Below are positions 8,749 to 17,878 of a DNA stretch of 38,049 nucleotides, piece by piece. Under the pieces are notes generated by a model that had not been told where the DNA came from, ran no database searches, and saw only the letters and a list, made by a program, of their open reading frames with translations. Source of the DNA: Bacteroidales bacterium (lineage in GTDB: Bacteria; Bacteroidota; Bacteroidia; Bacteroidales; F082); assembly GCA_016285355.1 (NCBI GenBank), contig JAEEQP010000035.1, positions 1 through 38,049 of the forward strand, given 5' to 3'. The position numbers and the translations under genes were made by a program. Each line of letters starts with the position of its first letter. Position 1 is the stretch's first letter.

Positions 8749-10035
8749 TTACACCACCTCGGCCACGGTGAAATTGCTTCCGCCGATGAAGACTATATCA
8801 CCAAAGCGGGCATTGTTGACGGCGGAACGGTAAGCGTGGTTGACCGATTCATAGACCATACCGCGTAAGCCCATATCGAAGGCTTTTTCAGCTAAGATAT
8901 TGGCATCCAATCCTCTTGGAATGTCAGCCTTGCAGAAATAATAGTCAGCGCCACGGGGCAGGAGCTGAAGCACGCTTTCAATGTCTTTGTCGTTGACCAT
9001 GCCGAGGACGAAATGAAGTTTTTCATAATGCATATCAGCCAATTGCCGTACCACTTCGGTGATGCCGGCCACGTTATGACCTGTGTCGGCAATGGTGAGC
9101 GGGTCGCTGTTGAGGATTTGCCAACGCCCCATCAAATGGGTGTTGATGATGACCCTGCCAATGCCGTCGCGGATGTCGTCATCCGTGAGGTTGAATTTGC
9201 CGCGTAGCAGGTCAAGGGAACACATCACGGTGGTGAGGTTCTTTTGCTGGTAGTTGCCCATCAGCGGGATTTCAAGGGCTTCCATGTACAGCTCGCTGTT
9301 TTTCCAAACGTCGAATTGCTGTGTCTTGTTGGATTCGATGTGGATTTTGTCGCAGTCGAAAATCTGGTCGGCGAAATAGATAGGACTGTTGCATTCTTTG
9401 GCCTTGTCGATGAAGACTTGCTCGGTCTCAGGATGGGTCTCGCCGATGACCACAGGGATATTGGACTTGATGATACCAGCTTTTTCGTATGCGATTTTGG
9501 CTCTCGTGTCGCCCAAAAACTTCATGTGGTCGAAGTCGATATTGGTGATGATACTGAGCTCGGGCGTGATGAGGTTGGTGGAATCAAGTCTGCCGCCCAT
9601 TCCCACCTCGACAATGGCAATGTCGACCTTTTCCTTGGAGAAATAATCGAAGGCCATGCCCACGGTCATCTCGAAGAAGGAAAGTTCCATCGCTTCAAAC
9701 TTCGCCTTGTAGGTGTCGATGAACTGCACCACGTTGTCTTCAGGAATCATCTCGCCGTTGATGCGGATGCGTTCGCGGAAATCGATGAGGTGAGGTGAGG
9801 TGTAAAGTCCTGTTTTATAGCCTGCTTCCTGAAAAACAGAAGCTAACATGTGGGAGGTGGAACCTTTGCCGTTGGTGCCGGCCACATGCACTGACTTGAA
9901 GTTGTGGTGAGGATTGTCCAAAAGTTGGAGAAGTTGGATGGTGTTGTTGAGGTCGGCCTTGTAAGCCGCTGCTCCAATGCGTTGGTACATCGGGAGCTTG
10001 TTGAACATCCAGTCGAGGGTTTCTTTATAGGTCAT
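8749..10035 (-). CDS. folC: Folylpolyglutamate synthase / dihydrofolate synthase
   Basis: A 428-residue Mur-ligase-fold enzyme that adds glutamate to folates (and, in bifunctional forms, to dihydropteroate) in the cytoplasm. The P-loop is GTNGKGST (53-60). Family-typical TGLYTSPHL, RERIRING, EVGMGGRLDSTN and NIDFDHMKFLGDT follow. The C-terminal domain contains NSDPLTIADTGHN and LHFVLGMVNDKD. The length is normal. Its ATG lies 2 bases after the end of the TonB-like gene, so it is translated as the last gene of the ftsK-to-folC series. The functional link with the envelope genes is only positional. Confidence 0.95.
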   Translation of the reverse strand: MTYKETLDWMFNKLPMYQRIGAAAYKADLNNTIQLLQLLDNPHHNFKSVHVAGTNGKGSTSHMLASVFQEAGYKTGLYTSPHLIDFRERIRINGEMIPEDNVVQFIDTYKAKFEAMELSFFEMTVGMAFDYFSKEKVDIAIVEVGMGGRLDSTNLITPELSIITNIDFDHMKFLGDTRAKIAYEKAGIIKSNIPVVIGETHPETEQVFIDKAKECNSPIYFADQIFDCDKIHIESNKTQQFDVWKNSELYMEALEIPLMGNYQQKNLTTVMCSLDLLRGKFNLTDDDIRDGIGRVIINTHLMGRWQILNSDPLTIADTGHNVAGITEVVRQLADMHYEKLHFVLGMVNDKDIESVLQLLPRGADYYFCKADIPRGLDANILAEKAFDMGLRGMVYESVNHAYRSAVNNARFGDIVFIGGSNFTVAEVV

Positions 10036-10037
10036 AG

Positions 10038-10796
10038 TTACTGATTGATGACAAAAGTATAGGTGATGGTGCCGTGCTGTTCTTCGGGTGCGCTGGAATC
10101 GGCAGCGAAGGAAGAACGCAATGCAGCTTGTATGGCTTTTTGACGCATGTCACTGTTAATCACGGTGGTGCCCTTGGTTGCGACTTCAGCCCGCGTCACT
10201 TTGCCTTGACGGTTCACCCAAATGTCGACCACGACGATACCTTCTTCGCTGAAGTCGTCATTGGGGCGGTGCAGCGATTTGGCACCACGGCCACCGAGGT
10301 CATAACCTGTTCCGTTGCCTTTGCCGCCTTGACCGTCATATTTCTTGATGCCCGCCAAACCATTGGGATTGCCTTGGTCGCCGGGTTGTCCGGTGATACC
10401 TTCCGAACCGCCTTCCTGTGGGTTGTTGTTGCCTTTGAACAAAGCCCTTTTGTTGACAGTTGGTTTCGGTTCTTCGACAGGTTTCTCTTGTTTCGGCTTG
10501 ATGTTTTTGGGCTTTTCAATAGCTGGGGCTTCCTCGTCGTTTTGCGTGACGATGTCTTCCTTGGCCTTGTTTGTTTGTTGCTGAGGCTGAGCAGCTTGCG
10601 GAATGGCAGGCTTTTCAGGCTGGATGTTGCCCATGCCTTGGTCCATCATGCCCAAATCGACTTCAACGCCTTCCTCGCCTGGAAGCGGCAACGGTGTTCT
10701 GAAGGCCATTAGAAACAGGATGAGCACAATCAAAGCATGAACCAAAATGGTTCCTGCTGCTGCTATGCCTCTGTCTTTCTTTTCATTGCTGTTCAT
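10038..10796 (-). CDS. TonB/TolA-family energy transducer
   Basis: A 252-residue protein with one N-terminal membrane segment (about 12-32) and a long Pro/Gln/Lys-rich and Gly-rich periplasmic stretch (about 50-175, with PQQQTNKAKED, GGRGAKS). A compact C-terminal domain follows (IVVVDIWVNRQGKVTRAEV to the end), as in TonB or TolA. In this family the protein is energised by the ExbB/ExbD motor and reaches across the periplasm to outer-membrane receptors or the Tol system. The motor genes lie directly upstream (exbD ends 8 bases before this start). The C-terminal domain lacks an obvious YP motif, so I leave TonB versus TolA open. Confidence 0.85.
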   Translation of the reverse strand: MNSNEKKDRGIAAAGTILVHALIVLILFLMAFRTPLPLPGEEGVEVDLGMMDQGMGNIQPEKPAIPQAAQPQQQTNKAKEDIVTQNDEEAPAIEKPKNIKPKQEKPVEEPKPTVNKRALFKGNNNPQEGGSEGITGQPGDQGNPNGLAGIKKYDGQGGKGNGTGYDLGGRGAKSLHRPNDDFSEEGIVVVDIWVNRQGKVTRAEVATKGTTVINSDMRQKAIQAALRSSFAADSSAPEEQHGTITYTFVINQ

Positions 10797-10804
10797 GTTG
10801 CCTC

Positions 10805-11218
10805 CTATTTCTTTGGCGATGTAGCGAGAATGACTTTGTGGTTGTTGCCTGTGGCGTTGTTGATTTCGTTGACGGCATCAATCACGTTAACGATGTATTG
10901 TACAGGCACGGTTTTGTCAGAACGAAGTACCACCGTAGCTTGGCTATCGTTACCTATCTTGCTGTTGATGAGGTCGGTGAGTTGGGTTTCATCGGCGGGT
11001 GTTTCGTCAACGAAATACTGGTATTGTTCGTTCACGTAAACCGTGACGGTCTGCTTGGCCATGGTCTTGCTGTTGCTCGAAGGCAGCATGAGCTTGATGG
11101 CGTTGGGGGCGACCAAGGTCGAAGTTAACATGAAGAAAATCAGCAGCAGAAACACCAAGTCCGACATGGACGAGGAGTTGAACGTGGGTTCGACCTTATT
11201 TCTTGATTTTATGGCCAT
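10805..11218 (-). CDS. exbD: ExbD/TolR biopolymer transport protein
   Basis: A 137-residue protein with a single N-terminal membrane helix (about 18-40) beginning SSMSDLVFLLLIFFM. The aspartate at the start of the helix (about residue 20) is the conserved proton-pathway residue of ExbD/TolR/MotB-type motors. The remainder (VTVYVNEQYQYFVDE, VVLRSDKTVPVQYIVNVID) is the periplasmic domain. It pairs with the ExbB-like protein encoded 12 bases upstream and drives the TonB-like protein encoded immediately downstream. Confidence 0.92.
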   Translation of the reverse strand: MAIKSRNKVEPTFNSSSMSDLVFLLLIFFMLTSTLVAPNAIKLMLPSSNSKTMAKQTVTVYVNEQYQYFVDETPADETQLTDLINSKIGNDSQATVVLRSDKTVPVQYIVNVIDAVNEINNATGNNHKVILATSPKK

Positions 11219-11230
11219 AATGCGCTGATT

Positions 11231-11929
11231 TTAGGCAGGTTCGTTCAAAACATCCATGAATTCGGTCGCCTTGGCTTCGAGCAGGTTGACAACTTTTTGG
11301 ATTTTCGTCGAGATGATAGCGTGGAAGAAGTAGGCGATGATGCCGACAATCAGACCACCGACGGTGGTCACCATGGCTTCGTAGATGCCCGATGAAAGCA
11401 GCTCAATATCAATGTTGTTGCCTGCCATAGACATGTTGTAGAACGCGCGAATCATACCAGTAACCGTGCCCAAGAAACCAATCATCGGGGCGGCACTGGC
11501 AATCATGGCAAGGATGCTGACGCCACGTTCCAATTGTGCAACTTCAAGATTTCCAACATTCTCAATGGCTGAGTTGATGTCGCCCAAAGGTCTGCCGATG
11601 CGGGAGATACCTTTTTCAATCATGCGGGAGATAGGGGTGGAGTTGCCGCGACACAAGGCCTTGGCCGAGTCAAGTTTGCCGTCTTTCATGTATTCGCGGA
11701 TGCGTTCCATGAAACCGTTGTCGTATTTCGTGGCACGCGAAACGGCAATGTAACGTTCAATGAAAATGTAGACCGCGATGATGGACAGGACGGCCAACAG
11801 AATCATAATCCAACCGCCTTTGGTGGCGAGTTCAAGGATGGAGAGTTTGAATTCCGTGGGTTGGGCTACGGTTTCTGCTGCGGCTGCGCCTAAATCATTG
11901 GCAGTCTGTTGAATTTGAAGAAGGTTCAT
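11231..11929 (-). CDS. MotA/TolQ/ExbB proton channel family protein
   Basis: A 232-residue inner-membrane protein with three membrane segments (about 37-57, 140-162 and 183-205), the usual layout for ExbB/TolQ. The family core is in LERGVSILAMIASAAPMIGF followed by LGTVTGMIRAF, and then GIYEAMVTTVGGLIVGI. It forms the ring channel around an ExbD dimer. The ATG at 11929 follows the lolA stop after a 57-base gap, and exbD follows 12 bases after its end. The presence of only one exbD, where some Bacteroidota loci carry two, is ordinary. Confidence 0.92.
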   Translation of the reverse strand: MNLLQIQQTANDLGAAAAETVAQPTEFKLSILELATKGGWIMILLAVLSIIAVYIFIERYIAVSRATKYDNGFMERIREYMKDGKLDSAKALCRGNSTPISRMIEKGISRIGRPLGDINSAIENVGNLEVAQLERGVSILAMIASAAPMIGFLGTVTGMIRAFYNMSMAGNNIDIELLSSGIYEAMVTTVGGLIVGIIAYFFHAIISTKIQKVVNLLEAKATEFMDVLNEPA

Positions 11930-11986
11930 ATTGTTATTGAATTGTTGAATCGTTTAATAATACGGAAATATCCGTGTTTTATTGCC

Positions 11987-12616
11987 TCACCGCATGTCAA
12001 TCACATCCACATTAGGGTGTTTATTGGTATCGAAGGTGAAGAATTTGTCGCCCAATTCCTGGTCGAATTTCATTTCTTTGATGGTAACGACGACCTTACT
12101 GCCATCTTCTATATAAATGTCTGCGCTATCAATATTGGGTCTTGATTTTTTCGTATTGATTTTCAGGGTCACGCGCGTGTAAGGCCCTTTGGGATTGGAC
12201 AATTCGATGGTGGCGATGCCTTGGGGGTCGATGCCGGCAAGGGTCGCTACATAACTCTCATCCAAGGAGGTGAGGAGTTTCAAAGGCGTGTTGTCGGTTC
12301 CTTCTGTGGCATTGCTGATCATGACTTCCTCTTCTTCAATGAAATACGTCCAAATGGACTTGCCATCGGAAATGGTTTGTCTATCGGTCATTTCAATTTT
12401 GTAGGCCTCGCCTTGCAGCCAGGCGTGTCCTTTTTCGGAATCATACAAAGTTTTTCCGTCGTTGCTGATTTGATAGTTGAAAGCCATCTCCACATTCTTG
12501 TGGCTCTTCAATTGGTTGACGAGGAGACGAAGGATGGTTTCTGCATTATTTTGTGCGCTAACTGCCTGTGCTGTAAATAAAAAAGCAATGCAGGCGATGA
12601 TGTTTTTCATTTTCAT
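11987..12616 (-). CDS. lolA: LolA-like outer-membrane lipoprotein carrier
   Basis: A protein of about 209 residues with a signal peptide (KNIIACIAFLFTAQAVSAQ) and a LolA-type body (LKSHKNVEMAFNYQISNDGK, GHAWLQGEAYKIEM, DGKSIWTYF). LolA shuttles lipoproteins through the periplasm. A longer frame opens at a TTG (12622) that overlaps the ftsK stop codon. ATG codons at 12616 and 12610 are better starts, the first only 2 bases beyond the ftsK TGA, so translational coupling to ftsK is likely. LolA directly after ftsK is a familiar Bacteroidota arrangement. Confidence 0.88.
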   Translation of the reverse strand: MKMKNIIACIAFLFTAQAVSAQNNAETILRLLVNQLKSHKNVEMAFNYQISNDGKTLYDSEKGHAWLQGEAYKIEMTDRQTISDGKSIWTYFIEEEEVMISNATEGTDNTPLKLLTSLDESYVATLAGIDPQGIATIELSNPKGPYTRVTLKINTKKSRPNIDSADIYIEDGSKVVVTIKEMKFDQELGDKFFTFDTNKHPNVDVIDMR

Positions 12617-12618
12617 TT

Positions 12619-15303
12619 TCAAAATTCGTTGTCTTTGTTGTAGATGTCCCGCAAAATCTGTTCCAAAGCTGCTTCGGAATTCACTTTCACCTCACGCGAC
12701 TTGCTGCCTGAGAACGGCCCGACGATACCTGCGGCCTCCAATTGGTCGATAATGCGGCCTGCGCGGTTGTAGCCGAGTTTCAGCTTGCGTTGGATCATTG
12801 ACGTGGAGCCTTGTTGGGTCTGCACCACGATGCGAGCGGCTTCCTCAAAGAGGCTGTCGCGTTCGCCATCGTCTTCAATGTCGGCACCATCACCCTCTTC
12901 TTCAGGCACTTCTGGCAACAGGAACGGCTCAGGATAGCCGCGTTGTGCTCCGATGAATTCCGTCACTTTTTCCACCTCGGGCGTGTCGATGAAGGCACAT
13001 TGCAGACGAACGAGGTCGTTGCCAGTGGAGAGCAACATGTCGCCGCGTCCAATGAGTTGGTTGGCACCGCTTTGGTCGAGGATGGTCTTCGAGTCGACTT
13101 GCGAGATGACGCGGAAGGCGATACGAGCCGGGAAATTGGCTTTGATGGAACCTGTGATGATGTTGACAGAAGGACGCTGGGTAGCGATAATCAAATGGAT
13201 GCCGACGGCACGGGCCAGTTGGGCAATGCGGGCTATCGGGGCTTCCACTTCGCGGCCTGCCGTCATAATAAGGTCAGCAAACTCATCGACGACAAGCACA
13301 ATGTAGGGCAGGTAACGGTGTCCCTCGGTCGGAAGCAGCCTACGTGCCTTGAACTTTTCATTATATTCGATGATGTTGCGGCATTCGGCGGCTTTGAGGA
13401 GGTCGTAACGCTGGTCCATCTCGATACACAAGGAATTCAGGGTGCGCACCACTTTCTTCACATCAGTGATGATAGCGTCTTCTGAATCAGGTAGTTTGGC
13501 TAAATAATGTCGCTCAATTCGGTTGTATAGTGTCAGTTCCACCTTCTTCGGGTCGACCATGACGAACTTCAGTTCCGAAGGATGCTTGCTGTAGAGCAAC
13601 GAAGCCACTATCGCATTCAGTCCCACAGACTTACCTTGACCTGTGGCACCCGCCATCAAAATGTGCGGCATTTTGGCGAGGTCGAAAACATAAGTCTCAT
13701 TAGAGATGGTCTTGCCGATGGCGCAGGGCAACGCGAATTTCGAGTTTTGGAACTTCTCTGAACTCAACACACTGCGCATGGAAACCGTTTCGGGTTTGCT
13801 GTTCGGCACTTCAATACCGATGGTACCTTTACCCGGAATGGGTGCGATGATACGGATGCCCAAAGCGGCCAAACTCAGCGCAATATCGTCTTCCAAGTTC
13901 TTGATTTTCGAGATGCGGATACCAGCGGCGGGGACGATTTCATATAAAGTGACGGTAGGGCCAATGGTCGCTTTGATTTTGTCGATGGCGATGCCGTAGT
14001 TGCCCAAGGTCTCCACAATTTTGTTCTTGTTGGCTTCCAATTCCGCGTTGTCAATTTCAGCTTTTTTCCCACCATATTCATTGAGCATGTCAAGGGTCGG
14101 GAACTTGTAGTCGCGAAGTTCATAACGCGGGTCAAAAGGCGTGTCGATGGTGTGGCGTTCCACGTCTTTGCCTTTTTCCACAGTTTCCTCAGTCGGTGTG
14201 TTCTCGATGACTAACTCCACTTTTTCGGCTTCGTTTTCAGTCTTTTGTGGAATGGCATCTTGAGATTTTGTGTCGTTGGTAGTCGTAACATTAGGGTCTA
14301 AAGTGATTCCTTGGTCATCGGACTCGTCTTTTGGGTGAATGATGACGTTCTCTTTGCGCTTTTGTTCTGCATTGATTTCTGAAGTCACGATTTCAAACGA
14401 TGGGTTTTTGGTGAATGAGGTGACAGGAGGGAGATGAGGTTCGTCATCTTCGTCGTCAATGGAATCAGGGTCGATGTCTTCGCCGTTGTCGGTCATGTTT
14501 TCTCTTTCTCTTTCAAGCTCTTCCCGAATGCGTTGTTCAGCAAGAATGGCTGCCTGATGACGGCGTTCATCTTCGCGTTTCTCACGCAACTCCTTGAAAT
14601 AGTTGAGTGTAAGGTTGAATTGATAGACCGCGAAGACCAAGAACAGGAAAGCGAGGATGATGATAACGCCCACCTTGCCCACATAGTTGGTCAGTAAAGT
14701 GTTGAGCCACAGGCCAACGGCACCGCCGAAAATAGCACATTTTGGCGCACTGACAGAGATAAAGGCGAAAAACAGTGGCAACCAGACCAAACTCAGAAGG
14801 GCATATTTCCAAATGCTCCACATCTTGATTTTGGCCGTGTCAGTCAGTTGTAATCCAATGATAGTCAATAGGTAAACGAAGAAGAAAGCACCGATGCCAA
14901 ATGACTCCTTGATGAGTGTCTGCGCCAAGAAAACGCCGACACGACCTGTTTTGTTCTCGATTTGGACTCTTTGGCTGAAGATTTGGTAACCGAACTCCTG
15001 ATGGTGGCCGCTGAAGAAACTCACCAAATAGGATATTAAAGCGAGACCCAAAAATACGGCAAGGCTGATGAACAGAATGCCGATGATGTGCTTCACGCGG
15101 CCATCTGATTCTTTTTTGTTGGTTTTCTGAGGTTTGTTGTCTTTGCCCTTGGGTGTTTTCTCACTCTTTTTCGACTTTTCTTTTTTAGGCTTTTCCTCTT
15201 TCTTCTTTTCTTCTGTTGTTATGATTTGCTCCTCCATCGGCTCGACCTCGAATGAAGCTTTCGTCTTGAAAGTGTTCTCTTTACGATTGTTTTTCTCTGC
15301 CAT
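12619..15303 (-). CDS. ftsK: DNA translocase FtsK
   Basis: About 894 residues. Four or so membrane helices (about 75-245) are followed by an acidic, Glu/Lys-rich linker (to about 400). Then comes the RecA-like motor, with Walker A GATGQGKS (K558) and Walker B in IVLVVDEFADLIM. A C-terminal gamma winged helix (EEAARIVVQTQQGSTSMIQR, GYNRAGRIIDQLE) reads orienting sequences. FtsK moves DNA at the division septum and activates XerCD at dif. A longer frame begins at 15348, but that would start upstream of the -7 box at 15334-15327 and inside a terminator hairpin, so the ATG at 15303 (MAEKNNRK) is preferred. The first cytoplasmic segment is strongly Lys-rich (KEEKPKKEKSKKSEK). Confidence 0.95.
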   Translation of the reverse strand: MAEKNNRKENTFKTKASFEVEPMEEQIITTEEKKKEEKPKKEKSKKSEKTPKGKDNKPQKTNKKESDGRVKHIIGILFISLAVFLGLALISYLVSFFSGHHQEFGYQIFSQRVQIENKTGRVGVFLAQTLIKESFGIGAFFFVYLLTIIGLQLTDTAKIKMWSIWKYALLSLVWLPLFFAFISVSAPKCAIFGGAVGLWLNTLLTNYVGKVGVIIILAFLFLVFAVYQFNLTLNYFKELREKREDERRHQAAILAEQRIREELERERENMTDNGEDIDPDSIDDEDDEPHLPPVTSFTKNPSFEIVTSEINAEQKRKENVIIHPKDESDDQGITLDPNVTTTNDTKSQDAIPQKTENEAEKVELVIENTPTEETVEKGKDVERHTIDTPFDPRYELRDYKFPTLDMLNEYGGKKAEIDNAELEANKNKIVETLGNYGIAIDKIKATIGPTVTLYEIVPAAGIRISKIKNLEDDIALSLAALGIRIIAPIPGKGTIGIEVPNSKPETVSMRSVLSSEKFQNSKFALPCAIGKTISNETYVFDLAKMPHILMAGATGQGKSVGLNAIVASLLYSKHPSELKFVMVDPKKVELTLYNRIERHYLAKLPDSEDAIITDVKKVVRTLNSLCIEMDQRYDLLKAAECRNIIEYNEKFKARRLLPTEGHRYLPYIVLVVDEFADLIMTAGREVEAPIARIAQLARAVGIHLIIATQRPSVNIITGSIKANFPARIAFRVISQVDSKTILDQSGANQLIGRGDMLLSTGNDLVRLQCAFIDTPEVEKVTEFIGAQRGYPEPFLLPEVPEEEGDGADIEDDGERDSLFEEAARIVVQTQQGSTSMIQRKLKLGYNRAGRIIDQLEAAGIVGPFSGSKSREVKVNSEAALEQILRDIYNKDNEF

Positions 15304-15326
15304 TTTCTGTCTTCGTTTTTGGTGTG

Positions 15327-15334
15327 CAAAAATA
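15327..15334 (-). promoter_or_regulatory. TAnnTTTG -7 box for ftsK
   Basis: TATTTTTG on the minus strand lies 23 bases before the ftsK ATG and 12 bases after the lepB terminator hairpin. The -33 element is poor. It explains why the ATG at 15303, not the longer frame, is the start. Confidence 0.5.
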
Positions 15335-15346
15335 GATAAAAAACGC

Positions 15347-15376
15347 AAAAAAGACCACCTAAAGGCAGTCTTTTTT
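15347..15376 (-). terminator. Rho-independent terminator of lepB (bidirectional shape)
   Basis: On the minus strand, AAAAAAGAC, TGCC, loop TTTA, GGTG, GTCTTTTTT gives a 13-bp stem including two G-T pairs. The A/T tails lie on both sides. It begins 17 bases after the lepB stop and separates lepB from ftsK. Confidence 0.8.
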
Positions 15377-15393
15377 GTACGTAAACCAAACGC

Positions 15394-16908
15394 TTATTTC
15401 GGAATCCTAAACATCCGCTTCCAGCGAATACCTCCATTCTCTTTGTCCAAAGAAAGCCAAACGAGCACAGGCTTCCCAACAATGTGGTTTTCAGGGACAA
15501 AGCCCCAATAACGTGAGTCGGCGGAGTTGTGGCGGTTGTCGCCCATCATCCAGTAATAGTCCATCTCGAAGGTATAGCTGTCGGCGGGCTTGCCGTCAAT
15601 GTAGATTTGATTGCCTTGCACCTTCAGGTCGTGAAGTTCGTAGGCGTGAATGACGCGCTCATAGAGTGGTAAAGTGTTGACATCCAACTTCACCGAAACG
15701 CCTTTTTTCGGGATGTAAATCGGCCCGAAATTGTCGACATTCCAAGGATAAAGGTCAGGGCGATTGGGGAAGAGACTGGTGCTGGTGCCTTGGCCAGGTG
15801 CTTGGATGTTGCGCATCACGGAGGTGACGAAAGGCAGTTTGATCAGTTCGTCGGCCACCTTCGCGCTGATGTTGAGGATGAAGGTGTTGGGGTCGGCGGT
15901 GCGGTAGCCTTCGGTGATGTTGTATTTGTCCAAAGTCTGCTTGTTGATGCCGCCGTTGGTGGTCACTACGGAGTAGTTGAATTGCATGTTCTCAGGCTCG
16001 AAGGCTTTCTCGCCGTTGATAAACACCACACCGTCAACGATTTTCAAGCTGTCGCCAGGCATACCGATGAGACGTTTCACATAGTTTTCGCGCTTGTCAA
16101 CAGGATGGGCGATAACCTTGCCGAAATTCTGATGGTCGTTCCAAACGCGGTTGCGGCCATACTCGCGGACGAGGTCGTAATAGCTGATGCTGCTTTGGAA
16201 AATGTCGCAGACCGTGTCGCCGGCAGGATAGTTGAACACGATGGGGTCGTAACGTTTCATCGTCGAAACGCCTGGATAGCGGTGATAGGGCAACTTAATC
16301 CATTCCAGATAGGACTTTGCCGTCTTGCTGCCAGGCAAAGTATTGTGCACAAATGGGAACGAAAGCGGTGTGTTAGGACGCTTTGGTCCGTAATGTATCT
16401 TACTGACAATCAAATAATCGCCAACACAAAGCGATTTCTCCATACTCGAAGTGGGAATAGTGAAGGCCTCGAAGACGTATGTCCTTATTATTAATGCGGC
16501 GACCACAGCAAAGATGATGGCATCGAACCACTCGCGGGTGGTTGATTTCTTGGGTCGAGTGGTCGTTGCTGGGTCTTGGTATTTGTCATCTTTGGCGATG
16601 ATAGGGAAAAAAATGAAAGGCAAAACGGCGGCCATGCCTTCCTCCCAAACCTTGAATCTGCCGAAGCATTTGCCCAACTCGACGAGCATGAGCAGCAGCA
16701 TGAAGATGTTGATGTAAGGGAAGACGATGAAGAACCACCACCAGAACTTCTTCTCTTTGCCGATGATTTTCAGCATGATATAGATGTTGTAATAAGGGAT
16801 GAGGCTGTAATAGCCTTTTTGTCCAGCGGCCTCAAACTGCTTCCAGCAGAACGCAATCGGGATGGTGAATAATGCCGGGACGATTAAAATGAAAAGTAAT
16901 AATGACAT
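15394..16908 (-). CDS. lepB: Signal peptidase I with N-terminal membrane extension
   Basis: A 504-residue type I signal peptidase. Catalytic Ser155 lies in PTSSMEKSL and the general-base Lys278 in YVKRLIGMPGD. The C-terminal MGDNRHNSADSRYWGFVP is the conserved box E. Residues 1-105 form an extra polytopic membrane domain (QKGYYSLIPYYNIYIMLKI, as in the DUF5684-type N-terminus common in Bacteroidota). The usual anchor is at about 127-147. The enzyme removes secretory signal peptides on the outer face of the inner membrane. An inserted segment of over 150 residues between boxes makes it longer than E. coli LepB. It has its own -7 box and a strong terminator, and follows dapB across a repeat-filled 200-base gap. 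Confidence 0.93.
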   Translation of the reverse strand: MSLLLFILIVPALFTIPIAFCWKQFEAAGQKGYYSLIPYYNIYIMLKIIGKEKKFWWWFFIVFPYINIFMLLLMLVELGKCFGRFKVWEEGMAAVLPFIFFPIIAKDDKYQDPATTTRPKKSTTREWFDAIIFAVVAALIIRTYVFEAFTIPTSSMEKSLCVGDYLIVSKIHYGPKRPNTPLSFPFVHNTLPGSKTAKSYLEWIKLPYHRYPGVSTMKRYDPIVFNYPAGDTVCDIFQSSISYYDLVREYGRNRVWNDHQNFGKVIAHPVDKRENYVKRLIGMPGDSLKIVDGVVFINGEKAFEPENMQFNYSVVTTNGGINKQTLDKYNITEGYRTADPNTFILNISAKVADELIKLPFVTSVMRNIQAPGQGTSTSLFPNRPDLYPWNVDNFGPIYIPKKGVSVKLDVNTLPLYERVIHAYELHDLKVQGNQIYIDGKPADSYTFEMDYYWMMGDNRHNSADSRYWGFVPENHIVGKPVLVWLSLDKENGGIRWKRMFRIPK

Positions 16909-16965
16909 TTTTATTTGTAATTTCTATGATTAACGACAGGTTAAACAAAATAGTATTTTCGGCTG

Positions 16966-16973
16966 CAAAAGTA
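16966..16973 (-). promoter_or_regulatory. TAnnTTTG -7 box for lepB
   Basis: TACTTTTG on the minus strand, followed by CAGCC, lies 57 bases before the lepB ATG. No well-placed -33 TTG is visible. Confidence 0.45.
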
Positions 16974-16989
16974 AGGAATATTTTGCAAT

Positions 16990-17106
16990 GCTGGTAAAAG
17001 CCAGCCCCGTAGGGGCGATAGATAATAGGCAGGTTGTGGAGCGCAGCGGAACTCCTGTCAACATAAAAACAAACAAAACACCAGTGAGCCCCGTAGAGGC
17101 GACAGG
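16990..17106. repeat. REP-like palindromic element, two GCCCCGTAGRGGC copies
   Basis: The dapB-lepB gap holds a small hairpin (GCTGG, loop TAAAAG, CCAGC at 16990-17005). This runs into GCCCCGTAGGGGC (17004-17016), a perfect 5-bp stem with a 3-base loop. The near-identical GCCCCGTAGAGGC is at 17088-17100. The second copy abuts the dapB stop codon (17109-17111). Between them is a GC-rich stretch with GGTTGTGGAGC. I recall similar elements recurring between genes in Bacteroidales genomes; the family relationship is inference. Confidence 0.55.
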
Positions 17107-17108
17107 AA

Positions 17109-17819
17109 TCATTCCCCAATCAAATCCTCCATCCCAAACACCCCAGTTTTCCCGATCAAAAACTCAGCCGCAGCAATAGCACCCAAGGCAAACCCTTGGC
17201 GATTAAAAGCTTCATGTGTGATCGTGATTTTATCTGCGGGCGATTCGGCCATCACGCTGTGGATACCGTTCACTTCGCCTTCGCGAGTTACTTTTATAAA
17301 TAAGGTGTGCTCAGCAGGCTCATCAATGCTCCAACGGTCGTAGTCGTGGTTGACGGAAAGAATGTCGTTGGCGAGTTTCACTGCTGTTCCACTTGGTTTG
17401 TCCAGCTTGTGGATGTGATGGGTCTCAGCCATGGAGAGTTGATAACCATATTTTTCCGCGAACTTCGCTAGCTGCTTGTTGAGCAGAAACATGATGTTCA
17501 TCCCAATGCTGAAGTTGGGCGCATGGAAGAGGCTTTGGTTTTTTTCGAGGCAGCGTTGCTTGATTTCCCCGAAATGGTCTTGCCAGGCCGTGGTGCCCAC
17601 CACGACTGGTAAATGCAGGTCGAAGCAACGATGGATGTTACTGACCACTTGGTCGGGTTGACTGAAGTCGATGGCGACATCGGCTTGTTTTAGCAGGTCG
17701 ATACGTTCTTCCCATTCTTTGGAGTTGTCAATGGTGACGGCGATTTCATGCTGGCGGGCGAGGGCGGCTTTCTCCACCTCGTGGCCCATCTTTCCGTATC
17801 CGATGATTGCGATTTTCAT
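17109..17819 (-). CDS. dapB: 4-hydroxy-tetrahydrodipicolinate reductase
   Basis: A 236-residue enzyme of the diaminopimelate/lysine pathway. It reduces the DapA product with NAD(P)H. The nucleotide-binding motif is IIGYGKMGHEVE. The family signature is ETHHIHKLDKPSGTA, where the His pair and Lys are the catalytic and substrate-binding residues. The C-terminus (FALGAIAAAEFLIGKTGVFGMEDLI) is typical. The frame can be extended to a GTG at 17837, but the ATG at 17819 places MKIAIIGYG at the N-terminus as in the family. The length is near the shorter Bacteroidota form (about 240-250). It follows the DUF5683 gene in the parA-to-lepB order. Confidence 0.95.
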   Translation of the reverse strand: MKIAIIGYGKMGHEVEKAALARQHEIAVTIDNSKEWEERIDLLKQADVAIDFSQPDQVVSNIHRCFDLHLPVVVGTTAWQDHFGEIKQRCLEKNQSLFHAPNFSIGMNIMFLLNKQLAKFAEKYGYQLSMAETHHIHKLDKPSGTAVKLANDILSVNHDYDRWSIDEPAEHTLFIKVTREGEVNGIHSVMAESPADKITITHEAFNRQGFALGAIAAAEFLIGKTGVFGMEDLIGE

Positions 17820-17878
17820 GTTCGATGTTTTTGTCACAAAATTTGCAAAACTCTCAAAACATTTTACTTGTATGGAAG

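Noticed and set aside
11962..11975. ACGGA-AATA-TCCGT hairpin between lolA and the ExbB-like gene
   Set aside because: The stem is only 5 bp and no T tract follows on the coding strand, so terminator function is not supported.
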